A stretch of DNA of 64,000 bases from Streptomyces sp. NBC_00287 (GTDB taxonomy: Bacteria > Actinomycetota > Actinomycetes > Streptomycetales > Streptomycetaceae), in the NCBI RefSeq assembly GCF_036173105.1, contig NZ_CP108053.1:3100001-3164000 (forward strand). Reading direction: 5' to 3'. The translations under genes were made by a program, and so were the position numbers. The number at the start of each line of letters is the position of its first letter. The first letter of the stretch is position 1. Below the pieces are notes generated by a model. It was given only the letters and a program-made list of their open reading frames with translations, ran no database searches and was not told the origin of the DNA. Positions 54,593-62,842 of this stretch are shown here, one piece after another.

Positions 54593-54638
54593 GAAAACGG
54601 CTGGCCGAGCGGGGGCGAGCGCTGCTTCCATGGCGGGC

Positions 54639-55286
54639 ATGGTGTCCACCGACCGTCTCCTCGCCTTCGCGGCCATGTCGTTCCTGCTGATCGTGGTCCC
54701 CGGACCCAGCGTGCTCTTCGTCGTCGGACGCGCCCTCGCCCAGGGCCGCCGGGCCGCCCTGATGACGGTGGTGGGAAACACCGTCGGCGCCTATGTGCTG
54801 GTCCTGGCGGTGGCGTTCGGGGTCGGCTCGATCGTGGAGCGCTCGGTGCTGGTCTTCACGGCGCTCAAGCTGGCCGGCGCCGCCTACCTCGTCTATTTGG
54901 GCATCAAGGCCTGGCGGGAGCGCGGGGCGCTGCGGGCCGCGTTCGCCGAGGACGCGGCGGCGGCAGCCGAGCAGGGCGGTCTGCGCACCTTCTGGGAGGG
55001 GTTCGCGGTCGGTGTGACCAACCCCAAGACGATCGTGTTCTTCGCCGCGGTGCTGCCCCAGTTCGTCGACCATGGCGCGGGGCATGTGACGGCTCAGATG
55101 CTGCTGCTCGGCCTGGTCTTCAACGCCATCGCGCTCACCTCGGACAGCGTCTGGGGACTGGCCGCGGCAACCGCCCGGGGCTGGTTCGCCCGCTCCCCGC
55201 GCCGACTGTCGGCGGTGGGCGGAGTCGGCGGGATGACCATGATCGGGCTCGGTGTCACGGTCGCGGTGACGGGCCGCAAGGACTGA
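54639..55286 (+). CDS. LysE/RhtB-family amino-acid exporter
   Basis: 215 residues with about six membrane helices and family motifs VVPGPSVLFVVGRALAQGRRA near residue 20 and FAVGVTNPKTIVFFAAVLPQF near 125. Such proteins export amino acids or related metabolites. An ATG 9 bp upstream (54630) is an equally possible start; neither has a clear ribosome site. It converges with the next SDR gene. Confidence 0.86.
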   Translation: MVSTDRLLAFAAMSFLLIVVPGPSVLFVVGRALAQGRRAALMTVVGNTVGAYVLVLAVAFGVGSIVERSVLVFTALKLAGAAYLVYLGIKAWRERGALRAAFAEDAAAAAEQGGLRTFWEGFAVGVTNPKTIVFFAAVLPQFVDHGAGHVTAQMLLLGLVFNAIALTSDSVWGLAAATARGWFARSPRRLSAVGGVGGMTMIGLGVTVAVTGRKD

Positions 55287-55289
55287 ACC

Positions 55290-56216
55290 TCACGCCTTGA
55301 GCGCGTCGTACGACACCCCCGTCAGCCGCTCCGAGGCCTCCCAAAGACGTTGCCCCATCGCGTCGTTGACGGTCCAGGACGCCCGCCACGACGGTGCCGG
55401 TGAGCCGCGCCAGCCCGCGAAGGACGGGCCGGTGAAGGAGTCGGGGGTGACGTCGGGGGCGGTGGCCGCGTACAGCGTGGGCAGGGCGCCGGAATCGGCG
55501 GGCTGGGCGAAGACGCGGTTGCCGATCCGCACCAAACGCTCGGCGGCCCGGCGTCCCGCCATGCGCGGGCCCTCGGTCTGGAGGTTGGTGGCCGCGTACC
55601 CCGGGTGGGCCGCGGCCGCCACCACGTCCGAGCCGTGCACCGCCAGCCTGCGCGCCAGCTCATGCGTGAACAACAGGTTGGCGGTCTTGGAGCGGCCGTA
55701 GGCGACCCAACGCCGATAGCGGCGCTCGCTGTTGAGGTCGCCGAGATCGATGTTGGCCACGGCATGCATAAAGCTGGAGACGGTCACCACCCGCGCCCCC
55801 GGCGTCCGCAGCAGCACCGGCGACAGCAGCCCCGTGAGCGCGAAGTGCCCCAGATGATTGACCCCGAACTGCCGCTCGAACCCGTCCGCCGTGGTGCCGT
55901 ACGGCAGCGCCATCACCCCGGCGTTGTTGACGAGGAGATCGAGCCGCTCGAACGGCACAGACGACGCGAACTCTCGTACGGAGCCCAGGTCCCCGAGGTC
56001 CAGCCGCCCGAACTCCACATCCGCGCCCGGCACTTCGGTCACCATCCGGTCCCCGGCCTCGGTGCCGCGCCGCTCGCTGCGGCAGGCGAGTACGACCTTG
56101 GCGCCCTTGCGGGCCAGTTCGCGTGCGGTGACATACCCGATGCCGCTGTTGACGCCGGTGACCACGGCGACGCGTCCGGTCAGATCGGGAATGTCCGTCG
56201 AGTTCCATCCGGCCAT
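55290..56216 (-). CDS. SDR-family oxidoreductase, retinol-dehydrogenase/WWOX-like
   Basis: 308 residues with VAVVTGVNSGIGYVTARELA, LLVNNAGVM, catalytic segment VSSFMHAV and YGRSKTANLLFTHEL. The YxxxK Tyr and Lys are present; the Ser segment is atypical in spacing but contains two Ser. This subgroup reduces hydrophobic aldehydes, ketones or protochlorophyllide-like molecules; substrate unknown. Start at ATG after AGGGAG (7 nt). It is 38 bp after the SulP transporter gene on the same strand and may be cotranscribed with it. Confidence 0.87.
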   Translation of the reverse strand: MAGWNSTDIPDLTGRVAVVTGVNSGIGYVTARELARKGAKVVLACRSERRGTEAGDRMVTEVPGADVEFGRLDLGDLGSVREFASSVPFERLDLLVNNAGVMALPYGTTADGFERQFGVNHLGHFALTGLLSPVLLRTPGARVVTVSSFMHAVANIDLGDLNSERRYRRWVAYGRSKTANLLFTHELARRLAVHGSDVVAAAAHPGYAATNLQTEGPRMAGRRAAERLVRIGNRVFAQPADSGALPTLYAATAPDVTPDSFTGPSFAGWRGSPAPSWRASWTVNDAMGQRLWEASERLTGVSYDALKA

Positions 56217-56254
56217 GGCCGAGCTCCCTTCGCCGTCGGCTGTGACACAGGCTC

Positions 56255-57925
56255 TCAGCCTACGAGCGGCGGATGCTCCGCGTAGTCGTCCGGAAGGGGC
56301 CGCGTGTCCAGGTAGAACCATTCGACGCCGGGGCCAGGGGCGGGCCAGGTATGCGGCTCGGCCTCCGAGGGGGCGGGGTCCGCCGTCCTCGCCGGACCGG
56401 GCATCAGCAGCTCCACCCGCAGCCCGCGCCCGCGCTGCTGGGCGGTGAACTCCTCGACCTGGCTGCGGCAGGCATGGTCCAGATGGGTCACGCCGGTCAG
56501 GTCGAGGCGGATGCGCGGCTTGCCGGACGCGGCGGCCGATTCCAGTGCCTCGATGACCTTCGGCAGCCGCAGGAACGTCGCGTTGCCCGCCATCACGACC
56601 TTGGCGGTGTCCTCCTCGACGTGCTGCCGGATCACGGTCTGCGACATGCGCAGCGCGGCCAGCACGATCCCGGCGGCGAGACCGACGAGCACCCCTTCGA
56701 GCAGCGCGGTCGCCACGATGACCAGCGTGGTCACGGTCATCACGACGAACTCGCCCCGGTCCTGCCGCCACATCTTCGGGAACTCCTCGGGCGCGAACAG
56801 TTTCCAGCCGCTGTGCACGAGGACCCCGGCGAGCACCGAGATCGGGATCAGGGCGAGGACCTGGGGCAGCAGCAGCGCGAAGCCGAGCAGCCACAGGCCG
56901 TGCAGGGTCCGGGAGAGCCGGGTCCTGGCGCCGGCCTGGACGTTCGCCGAACTGCGGGCGACGACGGCCGTGATGGGCAGGGCCCCGAGGAGGCCGGCGA
57001 GGGTGTTGCCGGTGCCCTGGGCGATGAGCTCGGTGTTGTAACGGGTACGGGGGCCGCTGTGCATCCGGTCCACGGCGGCGGCGGTGAACAGACTCTCCGC
57101 CGAGGCGATGACCGTGAAGGTGAGCACGGAACTGATGATCGCCACGTCGGCGAGGCCCGCGAACTCCTCGGCGCCTGGCACCTGCACGGAGGCGAGCAGA
57201 TTCCCGACCTGGAGGGTCTTCACCTCGACACCGGGCAGCGCGGCGACCGCGATGCCGATGCCGACGGCGACCAGCGCGGCCGGGATCTTCTTCAGCGGCC
57301 CCGGCACCTTCTTCCATACGAAGCTGAGCACGATGGTGACCACACCGAGCAGTGCGGCGATCACCGCCTGCCGGTCCGTCAGGATGTCGGCGAGCAGCCC
57401 GGGGATCCCGGCCATGTTCTCGATCGGGGACCCGGGAGCCTTGGCGTCGGCCATCGGATAGGCCTGGCTGAACATCAGCGGCAGTCCGATGCCGGCCAGC
57501 ATGCCCTGGACCACGGCGAGGGAGATCGCCTGGAACATCCGACCGAGCCGTACCAGGCCGAGGACGATCTGAAGGACTCCGGAGAGCAGGACGATCACGC
57601 CGAGCATGGCCAGGCCGTGCTCCGCGACGGTCTCCGCGACCAGCGCGGCGAGGCCCGCGGCTGGCCCGCTGACCTGGAGCGTGCTGCCCCGGATCGCGCC
57701 CACCACCAGGCCGCCGATGACACCGGAGATGATCCCGAGCTCGGCCGGGACGCCGGACGCGACCGCGACACCGATGCACAGCGGCAGCGCGACCAGGAAG
57801 ACGACGAGAGAGGCGGTGATCTCGGTGCCGAGGCCGGACTTCGGCCCGGCACGCTCGGTGCCGAGGCCGGACACCGGCCCCGCGCTCTTGGCGCGCGGCT
57901 TGTTCCGCGCATGCGCCCCGCTCAT
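56255..57925 (-). CDS. SulP-family anion (probably bicarbonate) transporter
   Basis: 556 residues: an N-terminal cytoplasmic tail, about 10-12 helices from residue 35 (SGPAAGLAALVAETVAEHG is the substrate-site region), and a C-terminal STAS domain (about 430-510; LDLTGVTHLDHACRSQ). It starts within the stop codon of the carbonic anhydrase gene, so the two are coupled; SulP-carbonic anhydrase pairing indicates bicarbonate transport. The N-terminal tail contains two copies of an 11-residue repeat AGPxSGLGTEx from a 33-bp DNA repeat. Confidence 0.88.
   Translation of the reverse strand: MSGAHARNKPRAKSAGPVSGLGTERAGPKSGLGTEITASLVVFLVALPLCIGVAVASGVPAELGIISGVIGGLVVGAIRGSTLQVSGPAAGLAALVAETVAEHGLAMLGVIVLLSGVLQIVLGLVRLGRMFQAISLAVVQGMLAGIGLPLMFSQAYPMADAKAPGSPIENMAGIPGLLADILTDRQAVIAALLGVVTIVLSFVWKKVPGPLKKIPAALVAVGIGIAVAALPGVEVKTLQVGNLLASVQVPGAEEFAGLADVAIISSVLTFTVIASAESLFTAAAVDRMHSGPRTRYNTELIAQGTGNTLAGLLGALPITAVVARSSANVQAGARTRLSRTLHGLWLLGFALLLPQVLALIPISVLAGVLVHSGWKLFAPEEFPKMWRQDRGEFVVMTVTTLVIVATALLEGVLVGLAAGIVLAALRMSQTVIRQHVEEDTAKVVMAGNATFLRLPKVIEALESAAASGKPRIRLDLTGVTHLDHACRSQVEEFTAQQRGRGLRVELLMPGPARTADPAPSEAEPHTWPAPGPGVEWFYLDTRPLPDDYAEHPPLVG
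57821..57886. repeat. Two 33-bp tandem repeats in the SulP gene
   Basis: Copies begin CTCGGTGCCGAGGCCGGAC at 57821 and 57854. In frame they duplicate 11 residues in the cytoplasmic tail before the first helix. A recent slippage duplication is likely. Confidence 0.8.
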
Positions 57926-58524
57926 CCGGCATGCACCCGGAAGCGGCCGTCTTCGTCCAGCTCGTGCACCCGGCCGGTGTGGACCTCGTAGTACCAGCCG
58001 TGCAGCCGCAGCCCGCCCTCCAGCCGCTGCCGCACGACCGGGTGACTGCGCAGCGCGGCCAGCTGGTTGACGACATTGCGCTGTGCCACATCGGGCATCG
58101 AGGGGTCGTCGGAGGCGGTGGCCAGCACCGACTCCAGCTCCGGGCGGGCCGACCTGAGCCAGGCGTCCACTCCGGGCAGCGCGCTGAGGTCGTCGCCGGA
58201 CTTCAGCGCGCCCATCGCTCCGCAGTGTGAGTGACCGCACACGACGAGGTCCTGAACCCCGAGCACCTCCAGTGCGTACTCGATGGTGGCGGCCTCACCA
58301 CCCGTCCCGTGCTGCCCGTACGACGGCACGATATTGCCTGCGTTCCGCAGCTCGAATATCTCTCCGGGCCGTGCGCCCGTGATGAGGGCGGGTATCACCC
58401 GAGAGTCCGAGCATGTAATGAACAACACCTCGGGATATTGCCCCTCGGCGAGTTTCCGGTATTCACCGCTCTCAAAATCCACCCGCCGTTCGAACGAGCG
58501 GGCACGGTCCAGCAGCGCCTTCAA
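57922..58524 (-). CDS. Beta-class carbonic anhydrase
   Basis: 200 residues. Zinc ligands Cys38, His98 and Cys101 with the Asp40-Arg42 dyad (TCSDSR, CGHSHCG) define an active beta-carbonic anhydrase that interconverts carbon dioxide and bicarbonate in the cytoplasm. Start is TTG 58524, preceded by GAGGAGG with 5 nt spacing, which fixes an unusual initiation codon. Stop overlaps the SulP start (ATGA), so transport and hydration are jointly expressed. Confidence 0.94.
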   Translation of the reverse strand: MKALLDRARSFERRVDFESGEYRKLAEGQYPEVLFITCSDSRVIPALITGARPGEIFELRNAGNIVPSYGQHGTGGEAATIEYALEVLGVQDLVVCGHSHCGAMGALKSGDDLSALPGVDAWLRSARPELESVLATASDDPSMPDVAQRNVVNQLAALRSHPVVRQRLEGGLRLHGWYYEVHTGRVHELDEDGRFRVHAG

Positions 58525-58713
58525 CTATGCCTCCTCAGCTGGGAGTTCGACCAGTTCACCGCAGCGTAGAGGAGCGCACACCAGAGGAAGGTTAAGCGAA
58601 CACCAGACCCCGGACAGCAATTGGACATTCTTTGTCACCATGCCCAGAAAGCGCTTGTTCCTTGTAGCGTGCCAACTCCAGGGCAGAGAATGTGAATTCG
58701 AGAGACAGGGTCA

Positions 58714-59403
58714 ATGGGCATACAAGTACTGCTCATCGAGGACGACGAGACGATCGCCGAACCGCTCACCGAGGGGCTCGCCCACTTCGGGTTGACGGTG
58801 GATCACGTGACCACCGGAGCGGAGGGGCTGAGAAGGCCGTACGGCGATGTCGTCCTGCTCGACCTGGGGCTGCCGGACATGGACGGCATCGACGTCTGCC
58901 GGGGCATCCGGCAGGTCTCCGACGTTCCCATCGTGATCCTCAGCGCGCGCGGGGAAGAGGCCGATCGTGTGCTGGGCCTCGAACTCGGTGCCGACGACTA
59001 TCTGGCGAAGCCGTTCAGCGTACGGGAGTTGGTGGCGCGGGTGCGTGCGGTGACACGGAGGACCCAGCGCACTCAGGAGGCCGCGCCCGAACCCGTCTAC
59101 GAACCCGGCCCCCTCGCCGTCGACCGCCGTACCCGCCAGGTCTGGGTCGGTGAGGTCCAGGTCCCCCTCACCCCGAAGGAGTTCGAGCTGCTCGCGCTGC
59201 TCACCGAGGACCCGGGCGCGGTCTACTCCCGGCAGCAGATCCTCGACCGTGTGTGGGACCCGCACTACGAAGGTCCGACCAAGACCTTGGACGTCCATGT
59301 CGCCGCCCTGCGGCGGAAGTTGGGCCATCCGGCGTGGATCCAGACCCTGCGCGGAGTCGGCTTCCGGCTGGCCGTGCACACCGGGCCGAGCGAGCCGACA
59401 TGA
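58714..59403 (+). CDS. OmpR-family response regulator
   Basis: 229 residues: receiver domain with IEDDE near residue 8, phospho-acceptor Asp50 in VVLLDLGLPD and LAKPFS containing the conserved Lys; winged helix ending TLRGVGFRL. It overlaps its kinase gene by 4 bp. Divergent from the carbonic anhydrase gene (190 bp apart). Confidence 0.92.
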   Translation: MGIQVLLIEDDETIAEPLTEGLAHFGLTVDHVTTGAEGLRRPYGDVVLLDLGLPDMDGIDVCRGIRQVSDVPIVILSARGEEADRVLGLELGADDYLAKPFSVRELVARVRAVTRRTQRTQEAAPEPVYEPGPLAVDRRTRQVWVGEVQVPLTPKEFELLALLTEDPGAVYSRQQILDRVWDPHYEGPTKTLDVHVAALRRKLGHPAWIQTLRGVGFRLAVHTGPSEPT

Positions 59404-60872
59404 CCCGTCGGCTGCTCATCGGCTACCTCACCCTCGCCGCCCTCGTGCTGCTCTGCCTGGAGATCCCGCTGGGCTTCGTCTACTCGCGCGGCGAGCGGGA
59501 GCGGGTGGCGGACGCGGCGCGGGACGAGGCCGAATCGGTCTCCGCGTACGCCGCGCTGTCCCTGGCCGCCGACCGGGCCGGGCAGAGCCTGCCCGAGCGG
59601 GTGGCGCACTGCGCCGAGCGCATCGGCGGGAAGGTGGTCGTCGTCGACGGCTCGGGCGAACTGCTCACCGCCTCATACCCGTTGTCCGGCCGGGCGGCCC
59701 GCGCGCTGCCCACCCGTCCCGGGATCACGGCGGCACTGCGCGGCACATCCGCGGTGGACGTGCGCACGTCGACCATCGGCGGGGTGGAGTACCTGTCCGT
59801 CGCCGCGCCCGTCAGTCAGGGTGCGCGGGGTGCCGTATGGCTCACGGTGCCGACGCGGACGGTGCACGAGCGGATCCATCGGGCGTGGCTGCTGCTCGGC
59901 GCGGGTGGGCTCGGGGTGCTCGCGGCGGTCGGCGTACTCGGGTATGCCATCGCCCGCTGGACCGGCCGTCCCATCCGTGAACTCGAGCGCGCCACATACG
60001 AGTTGGCTGACGGCGGCCTGGCAGCACCGGTGACGATCACGAAGGGTCCGCCCGAGGTCCGCCGGCTGGCCGCCGCGTTCAACCGCACCGCGGCCCGCCT
60101 CGCCCATCTCCTGGCCTCCCAGCACGCCTTCGCGGGCGAGGCCTCGCACCAGCTCAGGACACCGCTGGCCGCACTGCGCCTGCGCCTGGAGAACCTGGAA
60201 CCGAACGTCTCCGCCCGCGGCCGCCCCAGCCTCACCGCCGCCGTGACCGAGACGGACCGCCTCTCCCGGATGGTCGAGGGACTGCTGGCGATGGCCCGTC
60301 TCGAGGAGGACGCGGTCACCCCGGGCCCGGTCGACGTGGGCGCGGTCTGCGCGGAACGGCACCGGACCTGGGAGCCGTTGTTCGAGCGGCAGGGCGTGGC
60401 GCTGGTGCTCTTCGCCGGCAGCGTGGGACCGGTGCTCGCGCTGCCGGGGGCCGTCGAGCAGATCCTGGACAACCTGCTGTCCAACGCCCTGCGGGCCTCC
60501 CCGCCCGACTCCACGGTGACCATGGAGCTACGGCTGCTGGTGCCCGCCCGCCGCGCCCTGCGTGACGCCCGCCCGTGCTGGGTCGACCTCCATGTCACCG
60601 ACGAGGGCCCCGGTATGACGCCCGACCAGCGCGTGCGCGCCTTCGACCGCTTCTGGCGGGCGCCCGGCGCACCGAAGGGCGGTACCGGTCTCGGGCTCTC
60701 CCTGGTCCAGCGGCTCGCGCACGCGAGCGGCGGCGAGGCCCGGCTGCACCCCGCGGCCACGGGTGGGCTCGACGCGGTGGTCCGCCTGCCGTCCGCGGAG
60801 CCACCCCCCGGCGGCCACCCCCTCGCCAAGCCGGGCCCGCGCCGCCGCGAGGCCCCGGCGCTCCCGGCCTGA
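59400..60872 (+). CDS. Two-component sensor histidine kinase
   Basis: 490 residues: a membrane helix at about 8-28, an extracytoplasmic sensor of about 120 residues, a second helix near 160-182, a HAMP linker, H-box GEASHQLRTPLAA (His about 250), N-box DNLLSNALRA, G1 DEGPGM and G2 GTGLGLSLV. The sequence after the ATPase domain is Pro-rich and disordered. Start overlaps the regulator stop (ATGA). The signal is unknown; neighbours do not settle it. Confidence 0.92.
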   Translation: MTRRLLIGYLTLAALVLLCLEIPLGFVYSRGERERVADAARDEAESVSAYAALSLAADRAGQSLPERVAHCAERIGGKVVVVDGSGELLTASYPLSGRAARALPTRPGITAALRGTSAVDVRTSTIGGVEYLSVAAPVSQGARGAVWLTVPTRTVHERIHRAWLLLGAGGLGVLAAVGVLGYAIARWTGRPIRELERATYELADGGLAAPVTITKGPPEVRRLAAAFNRTAARLAHLLASQHAFAGEASHQLRTPLAALRLRLENLEPNVSARGRPSLTAAVTETDRLSRMVEGLLAMARLEEDAVTPGPVDVGAVCAERHRTWEPLFERQGVALVLFAGSVGPVLALPGAVEQILDNLLSNALRASPPDSTVTMELRLLVPARRALRDARPCWVDLHVTDEGPGMTPDQRVRAFDRFWRAPGAPKGGTGLGLSLVQRLAHASGGEARLHPAATGGLDAVVRLPSAEPPPGGHPLAKPGPRRREAPALPA

Positions 60873-60938
60873 CCACCGGCACATGGCATGGCCACGGACA
60901 CAAGGAATGGCCACGGGCGGCACGCAGACCGTCACAGC

Positions 60939-60971
60939 CTGTCCATGGGCTGTCAACCCGCTGTCCCTGGG
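60939..60971 (+). promoter_or_regulatory. Three 11-nt direct repeats upstream of PhoX-like gene
   Basis: CTGTCCATGGG, CTGTCAACCCG and CTGTCCCTGGG follow one another at exactly 11-nt period, 87-119 bp before the gene. This periodicity is that of the PhoP (PHO) box in Streptomyces, though the sequence deviates from GTTCACC. The phosphatase-like downstream gene makes phosphate control plausible. Confidence 0.4.
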
Positions 60972-61057
60972 CACGGCAACCCGGCCGCTCTAGCGTCCCT
61001 CTCCGCACGACCCCGTCGCCGACCGGTGGCGGGGCAGACTCCACCCTTGGAGCGAGA

Positions 61058-62218
61058 GTGGAACGTCGTACTGTCCTGCGTGCGGCCGTCCTCGGCGGGT
61101 CCTCCGCCGTCTTCGGCGGAACCCTGTGGCGCGGCGCCGCCTACGCCGCGCCCGCCCAGCCCGGCACGGGCCCGTACGGAGCGCTCGGTTCACCGAACGC
61201 CAATGGCATCAGACTGCCCAGCGGCTTCACCAGCCGGATCATCGCCCGGTCCGGACAGACCGTCTCCGGAACCTCGTACACCTGGCACAACGCCCCCGAC
61301 GGCGGCGCCTGTTACGCGGACGGCACGGGTTGGATCTATGTCTCCAACTCGGAGATCAACCCGTCGGGCGGCGCGAGCGCGGTGAAGTTCTCCTCGACGG
61401 GCGCGATCACGGGCGCGTACCGCATCCTGTCGAGCACCCGGCAGAATTGCGCGGGCGGCAAGACGCCGTGGAACACCTGGCTGTCCTGCGAGGAGGTCTC
61501 CCTCGGCTATGTCTACGAGACGGACCCGTGGGGCGTGAACGCGGCCGTGCGTCGGGCCGCGATGGGCCGTTTCAAGCACGAGGCGGCGGCCGCCGACCCG
61601 GTGCGCAAGGTCATCTACCTGACCGAGGACGAGTCGAACGGCCGCTTCTACCGCTTCGTCCCGACCACTTGGGGCAACCTCTCCTCCGGCACCCTCCAGG
61701 TGCTGGTCGCGGGTTCCGCCACCTCCGGCTCCTTCACCTGGGCCAACGTCCCCGACCCGGACGGCTCCCCGACCACCACCCGCACCCAGGTCTCCGGCTC
61801 GAAGTCCTTCAACGGCGGCGAGGGCTGCCACTACGCCAATGACACGGTGTGGTTCACCACGAAGGGCGACAACCGGGTCTGGCAGCTCAACCTGACCAAC
61901 AACACCTACGAGTTGGCGTACGACGACTCCCTGGTGACCTCCGGTACGGCCCCCCTCACCGGCGTCGACAACATCACCGGCTCCTCCTCCGGCGACCTGT
62001 TCGTGGCCGAGGACGGCGGCAACATGGAGATCTGCGTCATCACCCCCGACGACGTCATAGCCCCCTTCCTCCGCATCGACGGCCAGTCGAGCTCGGAGAT
62101 CACCGGCCCGGCCTTCTCCCCCGACGGCCGGCGCCTGTACTTCTCCAGCCAGCGCGGGACGAGCGGCAGCTCGTCGGGCGGCATCACCTACGAGGTGACG
62201 GGGCCGTTCCGGGCCTAG
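61058..62218 (+). CDS. Tat-exported PhoX/DUF839-like phosphatase
   Basis: 386 residues. The N-terminus VERRTVLRAAVLGGSSA has a twin-arginine motif and hydrophobic segment ending near AYAAPAQ, so it is exported folded. The body has beta-propeller-like repeats with motifs of the PhoX family: CEE near SCEEVSLGYVYE, GRFKHEAAA, YLTEDES, and ENITG-like VDNITGSSSGDLFVAED. PhoX enzymes are calcium/iron-dependent alkaline phosphatases. It is shorter than many PhoX, so activity is likely but not certain. Start is GTG after TTGGAG (5 nt). Confidence 0.8.
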   Translation: MERRTVLRAAVLGGSSAVFGGTLWRGAAYAAPAQPGTGPYGALGSPNANGIRLPSGFTSRIIARSGQTVSGTSYTWHNAPDGGACYADGTGWIYVSNSEINPSGGASAVKFSSTGAITGAYRILSSTRQNCAGGKTPWNTWLSCEEVSLGYVYETDPWGVNAAVRRAAMGRFKHEAAAADPVRKVIYLTEDESNGRFYRFVPTTWGNLSSGTLQVLVAGSATSGSFTWANVPDPDGSPTTTRTQVSGSKSFNGGEGCHYANDTVWFTTKGDNRVWQLNLTNNTYELAYDDSLVTSGTAPLTGVDNITGSSSGDLFVAEDGGNMEICVITPDDVIAPFLRIDGQSSSEITGPAFSPDGRRLYFSSQRGTSGSSSGGITYEVTGPFRA

Positions 62219-62230
62219 TCCCCGGGGGCC

Positions 62231-62255
62231 GGGCGGTAGCGGAGAGCTACCGTCC
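62231..62255 (+). terminator. Hairpin after PhoX-like gene
   Basis: A 10-bp stem with one G-T pair (core CGGTAGC/GCTACCG, loop of 5 nt) lies 13 bp past the stop. T-run absent. Confidence 0.6.
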
Positions 62256-62353
62256 GGTCACGTCACGCTTGCATCACAGGTCCGTCGAACCGCCCCGCCA
62301 CCATGCGCCCCTCAATACGGTCAACACCTCAAATCCGGACCAAGGGGGGTTCC

Positions 62354-62752
62354 ATGAACCTGTTCCGCATGCCCGCCGCCTTAGCCGTAGCCGCGTTCGC
62401 GCTGGCCGTGACGCCCGGCACCGCCCAAGCCCACGAGGGCGACCACCCGTTCGCGAACTGCACCGAGGCGTACGACAACGGCTACTCCAACATCGCCGAG
62501 GGCGACGAGCACTACGGCAGCCACCTGGACCGCGACCAGGACGGCATCGGCTGCGACCAGCCCCCCGCGGACTTCGAACCTGCTGAGGACACGGCCGAAG
62601 ACACGGCCGACAACACCACCGACGACACCGACCTCGCCGCGACGGGCGGCAACAGCGCCACCCCCTACCTCGCCGGCGGCGGCGCGGTCGTACTGCTCGC
62701 CGGGGGCGGTGTGTTGATGGCGGTACGGCGGCGGCGTACGACTCAGGAGTAG
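62354..62752 (+). CDS. Excalibur-domain surface protein with LAXTG sorting signal; TTA codon
   Basis: 132 residues: signal peptide (1-26, ending AQA), an Excalibur calcium-binding domain (NCTEAYDNG and DRDQDGIGCDQ, acidic loop DxDxDGxxCD), an acidic Thr/Asp spacer, then LAATGG, a hydrophobic helix and tail VRRRRTTQE. LAXTG is the motif read by Streptomyces class E sortases, so it should be anchored to peptidoglycan. Codon 10 is TTA (62381-62383), predicting bldA-dependent translation. No class E sortase gene is in the window. Start is ATG; AAGGGGGG lies 5 nt upstream. Confidence 0.85.
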   Translation: MNLFRMPAALAVAAFALAVTPGTAQAHEGDHPFANCTEAYDNGYSNIAEGDEHYGSHLDRDQDGIGCDQPPADFEPAEDTAEDTADNTTDDTDLAATGGNSATPYLAGGGAVVLLAGGGVLMAVRRRRTTQE

Positions 62753-62763
62753 ACAGCCCGAAG

Positions 62764-62794
62764 GGGCGGCACCCCCGCACGGGTGCCGCCCTTT
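62764..62794 (+). terminator. Rho-independent terminator after Excalibur gene
   Basis: Perfect 11-bp arms GGGCGGCACCC and GGGTGCCGCCC around a 6-nt loop, followed by TTT. It also lies just past the end of the convergent integrase gene, so it may act both ways. Confidence 0.85.
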
Positions 62795-62842
62795 GGGTCT
62801 CTACCTGCGCACTTCCCCTTCCCTGGGGCCGACAGGGCACTT

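Noticed and set aside
55290..58091. Single long minus-strand protein through SDR and SulP genes
   Set aside because: Only its last 308 residues are a protein family (SDR, with own ribosome site); the rest is an out-of-frame shadow of the SulP gene.
60595..61044. Minus-strand frame opposite the kinase 3' end
   Set aside because: Arg/Gly/Pro-rich low-complexity translation, no ribosome site, antisense to clear coding sequence.
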